64,000 nucleotides of DNA. Origin: Hugenholtzia roseola DSM 9546. Lineage in GTDB: Bacteria; Bacteroidota; Bacteroidia; Cytophagales; Bernardetiaceae. A model generated the notes under the pieces. The model searched no databases, had not been told where the DNA came from, and saw only the letters and a list, made by a program, of their open reading frames with translations. The stretch is taken from positions 239,083 to 303,082 of the forward strand of contig NZ_KE383878.1 of assembly GCF_000422585.1 (NCBI RefSeq), given 5' to 3'. Shown here one piece after another: positions 8,155-17,051 of this stretch. Within the stretch, counting starts at the first letter, position 1. Each line of letters starts with the position of its first letter. The translations under genes and the position numbers were made by a program.

Positions 8155-9111
8155 TTAATCAGGGTTAGAATCTTTGTAAAAAATCTCACCTAAGCCCTCC
8201 TCTATGGAAATTTGAGGCTGCCAACCCAAGACGTTTTTTATTTTTTCGATACAAAGCACATTGGCAGGCACATCAAAAGGGCGGTTTTGGTCTATATAGC
8301 GTACATCGAGCGGCTTGGGGAAAAAACTTTGCACCAAATCGAGCAACTCTTTGAGGGAATAGCCCCTGCCTGTGCCTACATTGAAGATAGGCGATTCTTT
8401 TTTGGGGTCTAAATGATGAAAAAGTGCCATCTTAATCGCCTGCACCGTATCGCGCACATGTACGTAGTCGCGAATGATGGTATCGCTACCCCAAATTTCG
8501 AGCGGCTCACCTGCTTTGAGTTTGTTCGCCCAAATTCCGATAACGCCCTGTCCTTTGCGCGTGTTCTGCCCTCTGCCATAGACATTTGCCACCCGCAAGA
8601 CCAAATAGGGAAGTTGGTGCAGATGCCCAAAAAGGTGCAAATACTGCTCTACACTCACTTTTGAAAGCCCATAGCCCGAAATAGGTTGTAGGGGGTGCGT
8701 TTCCAAAATAGGCAACTGTTGTGGCACACCATAAACCGTTCCTCCTGACGAAACAAAGACGACCTTTTCCACTTTTTCTGCCACACAAGCCATAAAAAGT
8801 TGGATACTGCCCACTACATTGCTCTGCACATCATAAACTAAGTTGTCTGTTGCATTTTTTGGAACGGTACTCCATGCCAAATGTACCACTCTGGCAACCC
8901 CTTGTACGGCTTTCTGAATAGAAATGTGGTCATTTAAGTCGGCACTCACCATTTCGAGGCGTTTGTGCGAAAGAGCCTCCTCTAAAAAAGGCGGCACATA
9001 GCCACTATGCGAAAGGATACGCACCGAGTAGCCTTCGGAAAGAAGCTGCAAGGCGAGTTGCGAGCCGATAAAACCTGTTCCCCCCGTGATAAGAATTTTG
9101 GGTAGTGTCAT
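8155..9111 (-). CDS. NAD-dependent epimerase/dehydratase (extended SDR)
   Basis: 318 residues. The Rossmann motif GGTGFIGSQ (10-18) binds NAD(P). The catalytic YGLSK (Y147, K151) follows SSGGTVYG. The C-terminal part (RDYVHVRDTVQAI, NVGTGRGYSLKELLD) is typical of UDP-glucose 4-epimerase-type nucleotide-sugar enzymes. The exact substrate cannot be assigned. It probably supplies a sugar for surface polysaccharide. It lies 17 bases after the M28 lipoprotein gene on the same strand, so the two may be co-transcribed. Confidence 0.85.
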   Translation of the reverse strand: MTLPKILITGGTGFIGSQLALQLLSEGYSVRILSHSGYVPPFLEEALSHKRLEMVSADLNDHISIQKAVQGVARVVHLAWSTVPKNATDNLVYDVQSNVVGSIQLFMACVAEKVEKVVFVSSGGTVYGVPQQLPILETHPLQPISGYGLSKVSVEQYLHLFGHLHQLPYLVLRVANVYGRGQNTRKGQGVIGIWANKLKAGEPLEIWGSDTIIRDYVHVRDTVQAIKMALFHHLDPKKESPIFNVGTGRGYSLKELLDLVQSFFPKPLDVRYIDQNRPFDVPANVLCIEKIKNVLGWQPQISIEEGLGEIFYKDSNPD

Positions 9112-9128
9112 TTTTATATTTTTAAGCC

Positions 9129-10145
9129 CTATTGCAACACCACTTCCTCCTCATACAAGACGTGTAGCACCGTCGTTCCTACGGCTTTGAGCGTTTCGCG
9201 GTCTATGATATCGAGGTTGTCTTGATGTGTGTGCCAATGGGGAGCAAAGTAGGAATCGCCGTTTTCGGGGTCGTGTTGGATAATATCTATCATCGGGATT
9301 TTTGCCAAAGTATTGACGTAATAGTGGTCGTCGATGATATGTCCCGTTTGGATACGTCTAAAATAAGCCCCATAACCAAGCATTTCGGCTTTTGTCCAGA
9401 CTTTATTCATAATAGAAGGCGCAAATTCCATCGAAACGCCTTCCAATCCGAAGATGGCATTTTTAGCCCCTACCATATCGAGCAGAATACCATAATAGGC
9501 GGTGTAGTTGGGCTTGTGCGGATTTTTCGCCCAATATTGCGAACCCAAACAATACGAATCTTTGTATGCACTTTCGCCATAATCTTCCAAATCAAACAAG
9601 GCAATATCAATCCCTACGGCAGGCTTTTCGGCTGCACTTTGTAGGGTTCTGACCAATTCTAAAAGCACTGCCACGCCACTTGCGCCATCATTTGCACCTA
9701 AGATAGGCTCTTTGGGACGCTCCTTGTCGTTTTCTGCCTGTGGGCGCGTGTCCCAATGGGCGGCTAATAAAATCCTGCGCTTGTTTTCAGGATAGAGCGC
9801 GGCAAAGATATTACGCCCTTGTAGGCGTTTGCCGTCGTGTGCGGTGAGGTCGAGGTCTTGTACGGTTACTTCTGCCCCATAACTTTTGAGGGTTTCGATA
9901 AGATAATCGCCTGTTTTTCGATGTCCTTCCGAGTTGGGCTGACGTGTGCCAAAACTTAGCTGTTTTTCTACAAAAAAGAAGGCAGAATCAGCATCAAAGG
10001 CAGGAACGGCGCGTGTTTTCTGTGGAGTAGTAGAATTTTGCGTCGTTTTATTTTCTTGCGAGGTCTGATTGTTTTTCTCACAAGCCCACAAAAAAGGAAG
10101 GCTCATCAAAAAAAGAAGGCGGAACGACAAAAAAAGTTGCTGCAT
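9129..10145 (-). CDS. M28 family lipoprotein, glutaminyl-cyclase-like
   Basis: 338 residues. A signal peptide ends in a lipobox LWAC (Cys22), so it is a membrane-anchored lipoprotein. The M28 fold shows AAHWDTRPQ (H130, D132), GANDGASGVAVLLEL (D153), LFDLEDYG (E187) and HWHTHQDN near 303-310. A single-zinc Asp/Glu/His set and FDLEDYG resemble the type II glutaminyl-peptide cyclotransferase of Bacteroidota, which forms N-terminal pyroglutamate on exported proteins. An aminopeptidase role remains possible. It is upstream of, and probably co-transcribed with, the epimerase gene. Confidence 0.8.
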   Translation of the reverse strand: MQQLFLSFRLLFLMSLPFLWACEKNNQTSQENKTTQNSTTPQKTRAVPAFDADSAFFFVEKQLSFGTRQPNSEGHRKTGDYLIETLKSYGAEVTVQDLDLTAHDGKRLQGRNIFAALYPENKRRILLAAHWDTRPQAENDKERPKEPILGANDGASGVAVLLELVRTLQSAAEKPAVGIDIALFDLEDYGESAYKDSYCLGSQYWAKNPHKPNYTAYYGILLDMVGAKNAIFGLEGVSMEFAPSIMNKVWTKAEMLGYGAYFRRIQTGHIIDDHYYVNTLAKIPMIDIIQHDPENGDSYFAPHWHTHQDNLDIIDRETLKAVGTTVLHVLYEEEVVLQ

Positions 10146-10171
10146 GGGAAATAATTTGAGATGAAAGAAAA

Positions 10172-10228
10172 GTCTTGCGTTGTCAAATTTGAAGCGAAAT
10201 AAAATTTGGACTGAACCTTTTTTGTAGG
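10172..10228. repeat. Dispersed MITE-like repeat, fragment
   Basis: The fragment TCAAATTTGAAGCGAAATAA, then AATTTGGACTGAACC, matches one end of the 14531 and 20556 copies. The rest of the element is missing. It fills the gap between the PBP2 stop and the M28 gene. Confidence 0.55.
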
Positions 10229-10234
10229 AAAAAG

Positions 10235-12238
10235 CTACTCCTCTTCTTTTCGCGCTAAGGTAGGATTTTTTTCCTCCGTTTCGGCAGGCGGAATGCTGTC
10301 GTTGTCGGCAGGAATGGAATCGGGCTTTTTCTCTATGAGTTCTTCGGGAATGGGTTTTCCCAACCTTTTGAGGCTATCGCGATAGAGGCGGTAGAGGCGG
10401 CGTTTTTCTTGTTTTTCAATCACATTGAGTTTCAAGACGTGTTCTTCTTTGTCGTGCAGACTTTTTTCCGAAACCTCGCCTTTAAGGTATTTTTCTATCA
10501 TCAAACTGGCAATGGGGGCAGCCCAAGTGCCACCAAAGCCTGAATTTTCCACAATAACGGCAATCGCAATTTTAGGATTATTTTTAGGCGCAAAGGCGAT
10601 AAAAACAGAGTGGTCGTCGCCATGCGGATTTTGTACCGTTCCTGTTTTGCCACAGATGACGACATCGCTAAGGGCGGCACGACGCGCAGTTCCTGCCTTC
10701 ACTACATCTTCCATGCCCCGAATGAGGTACTCGAAGTAAGGGGCGGAAACGGTAGTATAGCGTTTGGTCAGATGCTCGCCCTCAAAGGGCTTGCCTTCTA
10801 TTTTTCTGATGATATGCGGCGGATAGTAGAAACCGCGATTGGCGATAATGGCGGCTAAGTTTGCCATTTGTAGGGGCGTGAGTCCTACTTCGCCCTGCCC
10901 AATACTAACCGAATAGATATTGCCCAATTTCCAATCATAACCGCGCTTTTTATAGATTTTATCGTAATAGGCTACCGAAGGAATTAAGCCTGATTTTTCG
11001 TTGGCAAGGTCGCTGCTGGCAGGTTTGCCCAATCCGAAAGAATGTACGTGTCGTGTCCAATTTTCAAGCCCCAAGCGCGTGTCTTCTTTTTCATTTTTGA
11101 CCTTATTTTGTTTGATGATTCTATTAAAGGCTTTGAAATAGAAAGGGTTGCAAGAGTGTTGTATCGAGCCTTTGACATCTAAGGGCGAAGGGTGTGCATG
11201 ACATTTGACCAATTCCTGCGTACAGGAGATGCGCGTATCTACGGTATCCAAAACGCCTTCTTGTAGCCCAATAAGTGCCTGCACCAATTTGAAAGTAGAG
11301 CCGGGCGGATAGGGGGCTTGCAGGGCGCGATTGTAAAGCGGTTTGTAGGGGTTAGAGGTCAGATTGACGAAATTGCGCGAAATATCGATGCCCTCGCCTG
11401 TGAGTAGGTTCGGATTGTAGGTAGGGGCAGAAATCAGTGCCAAAATTTCACCTGTGGCTGGCTCTATCGCGACGATACTACCGATTTTGTTTTGCATCAA
11501 ATACTCGCCATACTGTTGCAATTCTAAATCAATACTCGACTCTAAATTTTTGCCTGCTTCGGGTAGTGTGTCGTATTTGCCATCTTTGTATGCTCCCCTT
11601 TGTATGCCCAAGCGGTCGAAAAGCACATAGCGCGTGCCACGCCTGCCACGCAAAAAAGTTTCGTAGCTTTTTTCGATACCACTGATGCCTACGATGTCGC
11701 CCTTGTTGTAGTAGCCTGCCGTATCGCGCGAGAGCATGAGCTGGTCTATTTCGCGCACATAACCCAAGGCGGCGGCTAAATTTTGATGGGGATAGGTGCG
11801 AATGGTACGGGGCGAAACATAAATGCCTTTGTAGTCGGAAAGGCGGTCTTGCATTTTGGCATAATGCGTAACCGTAATTTGTTTGAGCAGCAGAAATGGT
11901 TTGTAGCGTTGCAAGCCTGTATTAGCTGTTTGGAGGCGTTCTCTTAGGATTTCGAGGGGCAGCCCCAAGAGTTGGGAAAAAACAAGGGTATCCTTGATTT
12001 TGAGTTCTTTGGCGATAATCTCTATATCGAAAACAGGCTCATTGGCAACCAAAAGTTGTCCTTTGCGGTCATAGACCAGCCCACGCGCAGGGTAGTCGGT
12101 CAGGGTACGAATGGATACGTTCTCCGCCTGCACGCGCATTTCGTCCGATAAGATTTGCATATCAAAAAGGCGAGCGGCATAGACAAGCAGTGCCAATATC
12201 AATGCGATTCTGATGCTATAAGTGCGAATTTCGGTCAT
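10235..12238 (-). CDS. mrdA: Penicillin-binding protein 2 (peptidoglycan transpeptidase)
   Basis: 667 residues. One N-terminal membrane anchor (about 9-23, IALILALLVYAARLF) precedes a PBP dimerisation domain and then the transpeptidase domain: SxxK at STFK (S314, K317), SxN at SCN (362-364) and KTGT (531-534). The C-terminus is Glu/Pro-rich. It cross-links peptidoglycan during elongation, working with RodA and MreCD, none of which is nearby. Start 12238 (MTEIRTYSIRIALIL) places the anchor at the N-terminus; the frame extends to 12460 with no family-like sequence. A -7 box on the minus strand (TAATTTTG, 12287-12280) lies upstream. Confidence 0.9.
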   Translation of the reverse strand: MTEIRTYSIRIALILALLVYAARLFDMQILSDEMRVQAENVSIRTLTDYPARGLVYDRKGQLLVANEPVFDIEIIAKELKIKDTLVFSQLLGLPLEILRERLQTANTGLQRYKPFLLLKQITVTHYAKMQDRLSDYKGIYVSPRTIRTYPHQNLAAALGYVREIDQLMLSRDTAGYYNKGDIVGISGIEKSYETFLRGRRGTRYVLFDRLGIQRGAYKDGKYDTLPEAGKNLESSIDLELQQYGEYLMQNKIGSIVAIEPATGEILALISAPTYNPNLLTGEGIDISRNFVNLTSNPYKPLYNRALQAPYPPGSTFKLVQALIGLQEGVLDTVDTRISCTQELVKCHAHPSPLDVKGSIQHSCNPFYFKAFNRIIKQNKVKNEKEDTRLGLENWTRHVHSFGLGKPASSDLANEKSGLIPSVAYYDKIYKKRGYDWKLGNIYSVSIGQGEVGLTPLQMANLAAIIANRGFYYPPHIIRKIEGKPFEGEHLTKRYTTVSAPYFEYLIRGMEDVVKAGTARRAALSDVVICGKTGTVQNPHGDDHSVFIAFAPKNNPKIAIAVIVENSGFGGTWAAPIASLMIEKYLKGEVSEKSLHDKEEHVLKLNVIEKQEKRRLYRLYRDSLKRLGKPIPEELIEKKPDSIPADNDSIPPAETEEKNPTLARKEEE

Positions 12239-12471
12239 GGAAGCGGAAAGTAGGCAAAAGAAAAAGGAAAGCGGCTCTGCAAAATTACTATTTTTGTTGG
12301 TAGAATAGCAGTCGGTAGGATTTTTTAATAGAATTTTACAGAAAGACCACTTAGGCGATAAAAAAATTGTGTCTTTGACTTGTAGAGAGGCGGCATCTGA
12401 AAAATATTTCCTATCTTTTAGGCTATAAAAGCACACAAATATTTTGTATTCCCACTTCAATCTATAATCTT

Positions 12472-14508
12472 ATGGGTGATTTAAAAGTTCGCATTGCCGA
12501 CAATCGCGAAGAACTCAACGTCTTTGTCCGCCACCTACTCAAAGACATTCAAGCCTTAGAGCAGATGTTGGCAGAGGATAAGTTCGAAAAAAACATCAAA
12601 CGTATTGGGGCAGAGCAAGAAATCTGCCTAATAGACGACCATGCCAAGCCCGCGCCCTGCAATTTAGACGTGTTGAAAAAGCTCAACCAACACCCTTCTT
12701 TCACCACCGAATTGGCACGCTTCAATATAGAAGCAAACATGAAACCGCAGGTCTTTACAGGCTCCTGTCTTTCCGATTTGGAAGGGGAAATCTTAGAACT
12801 ATTAGAGCTGCTATCGCGCAATCTCAAAGAGATGGAACTCGATTATATCCTGACGGGGATTCTGCCCACGATTCGCAAATTCGACCTTACCAATTCGAAC
12901 CTGACCCCCTTCGAACGCTATCACGCCCTTATGGACGCGCTCAAAAAACAACGCGGGCGCGACCACTACGAACTCAAAATCGAGGGCATCGATGAGCTAA
13001 GTTTTATGCACGATTCGGCATTAGTAGAAGCCTGCAATACCAGCTTTCAGGTGCATTTGCAGGTTGCGCCCCAAGATTTTGTCCGCAAGTACAATGTAGC
13101 GCAGGCAATTTCTGCCCCTATGCTTTCTATGTGTGGCAATTCGCCCCTGCTTTTCGGGCGCAGGCTTTGGAGCGAAACACGCATTGCCCTTTTCCGCCAA
13201 TCGGTAGATACGCGCGTGTCGTCGGAATACTTGCGTGAGCGTTCTCCAAGGGTTACTTTTGGGCATAGTTGGCTCAAAAATTCTATCGTCGATTTGTATA
13301 AAGAAGACATGATGCGCTTTCGTATCCTACTCACCACCGACGTAGAAGAAGACGCTTTGCAAGCCCTTTCCGAAGGCAGAATCCCTATTTTACGCGCCCT
13401 AAGAATACACAACTCTACGGTATATCGTTGGAATAGAGCCTGTTATGGCATTTCTGACAATGGGCAGCCACATTTGCGCATAGAAAACCGCATCTTTCCT
13501 GCCGGTCCCACAGTGATTGATGAGGTAGCCAATGCAGCCGTCTGGTTAGGGGTGATGAATGTTTTTGATGAGCATTGTAAAGATGTCAGTCAGGTGATGG
13601 ATTTTGATGATGCGCGTTCTAATTTTATGAAGGCGGCGCGTAGTGGCTTAGGGGTAGAGATTTTTTGGCTCAATGGCAAAAAAATCAATACCGTAGAGCT
13701 GCTCAAAAAAGAACTGTTGCCCATGGCGCGTGAAGGGCTTAAAAAGGAAGGGGTAAATGCGCAGGATATTGATAAATATATCGGAACGGTAGAAGAACGC
13801 ATTGCCGCAGGGCAGACAGGCAGCATTTGGGCGTTAAAATCTTTCAACCAACTTATCAAACAGACCACACGCGAGGAAGTAGTTACGGCAATTACGGCGG
13901 CTACTGCCCTCAAACAGAAAGAAAACGTGCCTGTTCATCATTGGGATTTGGCGCGAATAGAAGACATCGTTACTTGGGAGCCTACCGATTTGGTTGTCGA
14001 AGAGTTTATGGATACCGATGTCATTACCATCAACGAAAAAGATATTCCCGAATTTGCCGCCGACATCATGGATTGGCAGCGCATACGCTATTTGCCCGTA
14101 GAAAATGAAGACGGCACGTTGGCAGGTCTGATAACTTCGCGTATCTTATTGCGTTATTTCAATCAAAACGCCAAACACAAGCAAGCCGACCTCTACATCA
14201 AAGACCTCATGATTCGCGAGCCTTTCACCATTTCGCCTGACGCAACGGTGAATGATGCCATGAACATTTTACGCGAAAAAAAGATAGGCTGCCTGCCTGT
14301 GGTCAAAGATGGCAACTTATTGGGTATCATTACGGAGGCAAACTTTCTCAATATTACGGCAAGTTTGCTCAAAAGAATTGCCGAGCGCAGGAAGTTACGC
14401 AAAAATAAGGCGTTGGAAAATGCCCAAAATCAAGTAATGGAGGAGCTAAGTCCCGAAATTATACAAGACATGGAAGAAAGAGAAGACTTAGGCGATTCGG
14501 CACTCTAA
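12472..14508 (+). CDS. Glutamate-cysteine-ligase-like protein with C-terminal CBS pair
   Basis: 678 residues. Residues 1-430 are a carboxylate-amine/glutamate-cysteine ligase fold: GAEQEICLIDD (46-56) with the ATP-grasp-like Glu pair, FNIEANMKPQ, and RIENRIFPAGPTVIDEVAN. After a linker come two CBS motifs: about 508-565 (EFMDTDVITINEKDIPEFA...GTLAGLIT) and about 575-635 (MIREPFTISPDATVNDAMNI...LLGIITEANF). CBS pairs usually bind adenosine nucleotides, so enzyme activity may be tuned by energy state; this is inferred. It could make gamma-glutamylcysteine or another gamma-glutamyl compound. The gene diverges from PBP2. Confidence 0.8.
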   Translation: MGDLKVRIADNREELNVFVRHLLKDIQALEQMLAEDKFEKNIKRIGAEQEICLIDDHAKPAPCNLDVLKKLNQHPSFTTELARFNIEANMKPQVFTGSCLSDLEGEILELLELLSRNLKEMELDYILTGILPTIRKFDLTNSNLTPFERYHALMDALKKQRGRDHYELKIEGIDELSFMHDSALVEACNTSFQVHLQVAPQDFVRKYNVAQAISAPMLSMCGNSPLLFGRRLWSETRIALFRQSVDTRVSSEYLRERSPRVTFGHSWLKNSIVDLYKEDMMRFRILLTTDVEEDALQALSEGRIPILRALRIHNSTVYRWNRACYGISDNGQPHLRIENRIFPAGPTVIDEVANAAVWLGVMNVFDEHCKDVSQVMDFDDARSNFMKAARSGLGVEIFWLNGKKINTVELLKKELLPMAREGLKKEGVNAQDIDKYIGTVEERIAAGQTGSIWALKSFNQLIKQTTREEVVTAITAATALKQKENVPVHHWDLARIEDIVTWEPTDLVVEEFMDTDVITINEKDIPEFAADIMDWQRIRYLPVENEDGTLAGLITSRILLRYFNQNAKHKQADLYIKDLMIREPFTISPDATVNDAMNILREKKIGCLPVVKDGNLLGIITEANFLNITASLLKRIAERRKLRKNKALENAQNQVMEELSPEIIQDMEEREDLGDSAL

Positions 14509-14530
14509 ACGGCAGCAAAAAGCCCCAGCA

Positions 14531-14666
14531 ATGTTAAGCTCTGTGAAAAGCCTTGTTTTGTAAGATTTGAAGCGAAATAAAATTTGGTCAAAACCCTACT
14601 TTTTGGGTCTTAAACCCCTTTTTTGTTTCCCTCACACTGCGGACAAGGCACTGCCTTTCCCTATGC
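14531..14666. repeat. Dispersed MITE-like repeat, copy 3 (inverted)
   Basis: It runs opposite to the 2817 copy: ATGTTAAGCTCTGTGAAAAG, then GAAGCGAAATAAAATTTGG, a GGGTCTTAAACCC stretch, and CACACTGCGGACAAGGCACTG. The final palindrome arm is decayed. Confidence 0.65.
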
Positions 14667-14670
14667 CTCA

Positions 14671-14702
14671 AACCCTAAGTGTAGCCCTGCTTGGGGTTTT
14701 TC
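14671..14702 (+). terminator. Terminator between the ligase and HD genes
   Basis: The stem AACCCTAAG / CTTGGGGTT (one mismatch-type pair) is followed by TTTTT. It overlaps the -33 region of the next promoter. Confidence 0.6.
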
Positions 14703-14721
14703 TTTGAAAGCTCTACCTTTG
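14691..14721 (+). promoter_or_regulatory. Promoter of the HD phosphohydrolase gene
   Basis: TTG (14691-14693) and TACCTTTG (14714-14721) are separated by 20 bases, the Bacteroidota -33/-7 layout. The ATG is 25 bases downstream. Confidence 0.65.
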
Positions 14722-14746
14722 AAAAGTAAATCAAATCCCTGCTCTT

Positions 14747-15982
14747 ATGTCGGCTCATAAAATTATCAACGACCCCGTTCATGGCTTTATCTCCATTCCC
14801 AAAGACTTGATTGGCACGCTGATAGAACACCCCTACTTTCAGCGGTTGCGCCGCATCAAACAATTAGGGCTTACCGAATTTGTCTATCCTGGTGCCTTGC
14901 ATACGCGCTTTCACCATGCCTTGGGTGCTATGTATTTGATGCAAACCGCCCTACATACTTTGCGCGAAAAGGGACACGACATCTCTGCCGCCGAACACAA
15001 AGCGGCTTTGGCTGCCATCTTGCTGCACGACATCGGACACACTGCCTTTTCACATGCCCTCGAAAACACGCTCCTGACCCAAACGCACCACGAAGAACTT
15101 TCTCTTTTTTTGATGCAAAAGCTAAATGAGGAGCTAAAAGGGCGGCTTTCATTAGCCATCGATATTTTTACAGATAAGTATGAAAGGCATTTTTTCCACC
15201 AACTCGTTTCCAGTCAGCTCGACATGGATAGAATGGATTACCTCAAACGCGACTGCTTTTTTACGGGCGTTTCCGAAGGAACGATTGGCAGCGATAGAAT
15301 TATCAAGATGCTCGACGTGCATCAAGATAAAATTGTAGTAGAAGCAAAAGGCATTTATAGCATCGAGCATTTTCTAAATGCGCGAAGGCTGATGTATTGG
15401 CAGGTTTATCTGCACAAAACCACTGTTAGCACCGAACAGATGCTTATCCAAATTTTCAGGCGTGCGCGTGTTGTAGGTTTAGAAAATCCCGAAAAGCCAC
15501 TTTTTGCCACTCCTGCGCTTGCTTTTTTTCTGAAAAATACGCTCACCCTGCAAGATTTTATGCAGACCCCCGAAGCCCTGCAACACTTTATCAATTTAGA
15601 CGATTACGACGTATGGGGCAGCATCAAGGCTTGGACGCAAAACCCCGACAGGGTCTTGTCGCTACTTTGTAAGATGCTTTTAGAAAGGCAACTTTTCAAA
15701 GTCAAATGGGGACAAGAACCCATCTACGGCGACTTTTTGGAAAGCACACGCGAAAAAACACTGCTCTTTCTCAAAAAACACAAGATAGATGAACAATTTT
15801 TAGACTATTTCTTTACACAAGGCAGCGTGAGCAATGCCGCCTATTTGCCACACAAAGATTCTATCTGGATTCTGAAAAAAGACGGCAGAGTGGTCGATAT
15901 CACCGAAGCCTCCGACTTGCCACATTTAAAAGCATTGAGTTTGGTTGTCAGAAAGCATTACCTCTCCTACGTTCGTTTTTAG
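14747..15982 (+). CDS. HD-domain phosphohydrolase (dGTPase/SAMHD1-like)
   Basis: 411 residues. The N-terminus KIINDPVHGFISIP and FQRLRRIKQLG are hallmarks of the HD/SAMHD1-like family. Metal ligands: H56/H57 (RFHHALG), HD at 94-95 in LLHDIGHTAFSHALE, and Asp near 159-161 (SSQLDMDRMDYLKRD). Known members hydrolyse dNTPs to nucleosides; others act on different phosphoesters, so the substrate here is uncertain. A promoter with both boxes lies immediately upstream and the gene looks monocistronic. Confidence 0.85.
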   Translation: MSAHKIINDPVHGFISIPKDLIGTLIEHPYFQRLRRIKQLGLTEFVYPGALHTRFHHALGAMYLMQTALHTLREKGHDISAAEHKAALAAILLHDIGHTAFSHALENTLLTQTHHEELSLFLMQKLNEELKGRLSLAIDIFTDKYERHFFHQLVSSQLDMDRMDYLKRDCFFTGVSEGTIGSDRIIKMLDVHQDKIVVEAKGIYSIEHFLNARRLMYWQVYLHKTTVSTEQMLIQIFRRARVVGLENPEKPLFATPALAFFLKNTLTLQDFMQTPEALQHFINLDDYDVWGSIKAWTQNPDRVLSLLCKMLLERQLFKVKWGQEPIYGDFLESTREKTLLFLKKHKIDEQFLDYFFTQGSVSNAAYLPHKDSIWILKKDGRVVDITEASDLPHLKALSLVVRKHYLSYVRF

Positions 15983-16155
15983 AAGTGTTCGTTTTTAGAA
16001 GTGCCTTTTTGCGGCGTTCTTTTTTGTAGGTCTAATAGTTGAAATACCCTTTTCGTTAGTTCAAAAGAGCCTTTGGTTAGAAAAAAAAGAGGATTCACCC
16101 AAAAACACCTAACTTTCGGAATTTGTAACACAACCTCACTTATTCCCTTTGAAAC

Positions 16156-17043
16156 ATGAAAAAAATCTTGCTCGCCCTATCCTTTCCCCTTCTCTTTGCC
16201 TGTGGTGCAAATACAAATTCGCAGGCAGGCGAAACTACCGCCACCGACTCTACCCAAGAGGTTGCCCTTAGCAAAGGCACAGAAACGGAAACCGCCCAAA
16301 CGCCCATTGACTCTAAAAAATTGCTTTACTTAGCAGGCTTTTGGCATTTGGAAAGCAACCCTGACAAAAAAATGATTATCTCTACTTTTTTGGAAAATGA
16401 CCCCATCAAAGCCGTTATCTATGATGGCACTACCATTGAATACAATGGCGAATTTAGTGTGGCAAACGGCGGTCTGACCTTTACTTATTTTATGCCACAA
16501 ACCGACGAAGAAGCAGGTAGCCTCGAATGGCAAAATGCAGATGTTTCGCAAAATCAAATAATAGCCACCGTAGAGGGCAAAAAACAAGTGTGGCAAAAAA
16601 TAGAAGCAGGCAACTATATAAAATTTTCGCCTCAACATCAGCTTATGGGTACTTGGGATTTGGACATGGAAAGCGACCAAGTACGCATGGTCTTCGACCT
16701 TGAAAGGTTTGTAGAAAACCCCGACGATTATCCCCAATACAGCCAATACAACACCGATAATGTAGGCGGACGATTTTTTCCGCAACTCTACATACGTTCA
16801 GGCGACTGTTTGGGAGAAAAAAGTTTTCAAGTAAGCAAAAATCAAGACGATTTCGGTCCCGACCAATGCCTTTTCGTTAGCAAAGATGCAGAAGGCAAGC
16901 CTGCCGTAATGGGCTTGGTTCGCTATTTTATGGGAAAACCAGAGGAGTCTTCCACTTGGTACGTCCTCGCCTTTGACGGTCAGAACCTTACTTTGGTAGA
17001 AGACTCGAACAAACTTCTCATCAAATTTTACAAAAAAAATTAG
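16156..17043 (+). CDS. Predicted lipoprotein of unknown function
   Basis: 295 residues. A signal peptide with lipobox LLFAC (Cys16) precedes a Ser/Thr/Glu-rich linker (17-55). The rest appears to be two related beta-rich repeats: LAGFWHLESNPDKKMIISTF and later MGTWDLDMESDQVRMVFDL, similar to lipocalin-like stress domains in which a G-x-W starts the barrel. No catalytic residues are evident. It converges with the TonB-like gene; only 8 bases separate the stops. Confidence 0.7.
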   Translation: MKKILLALSFPLLFACGANTNSQAGETTATDSTQEVALSKGTETETAQTPIDSKKLLYLAGFWHLESNPDKKMIISTFLENDPIKAVIYDGTTIEYNGEFSVANGGLTFTYFMPQTDEEAGSLEWQNADVSQNQIIATVEGKKQVWQKIEAGNYIKFSPQHQLMGTWDLDMESDQVRMVFDLERFVENPDDYPQYSQYNTDNVGGRFFPQLYIRSGDCLGEKSFQVSKNQDDFGPDQCLFVSKDAEGKPAVMGLVRYFMGKPEESSTWYVLAFDGQNLTLVEDSNKLLIKFYKKN

Positions 17044-17051
17044 GCAAGCCC

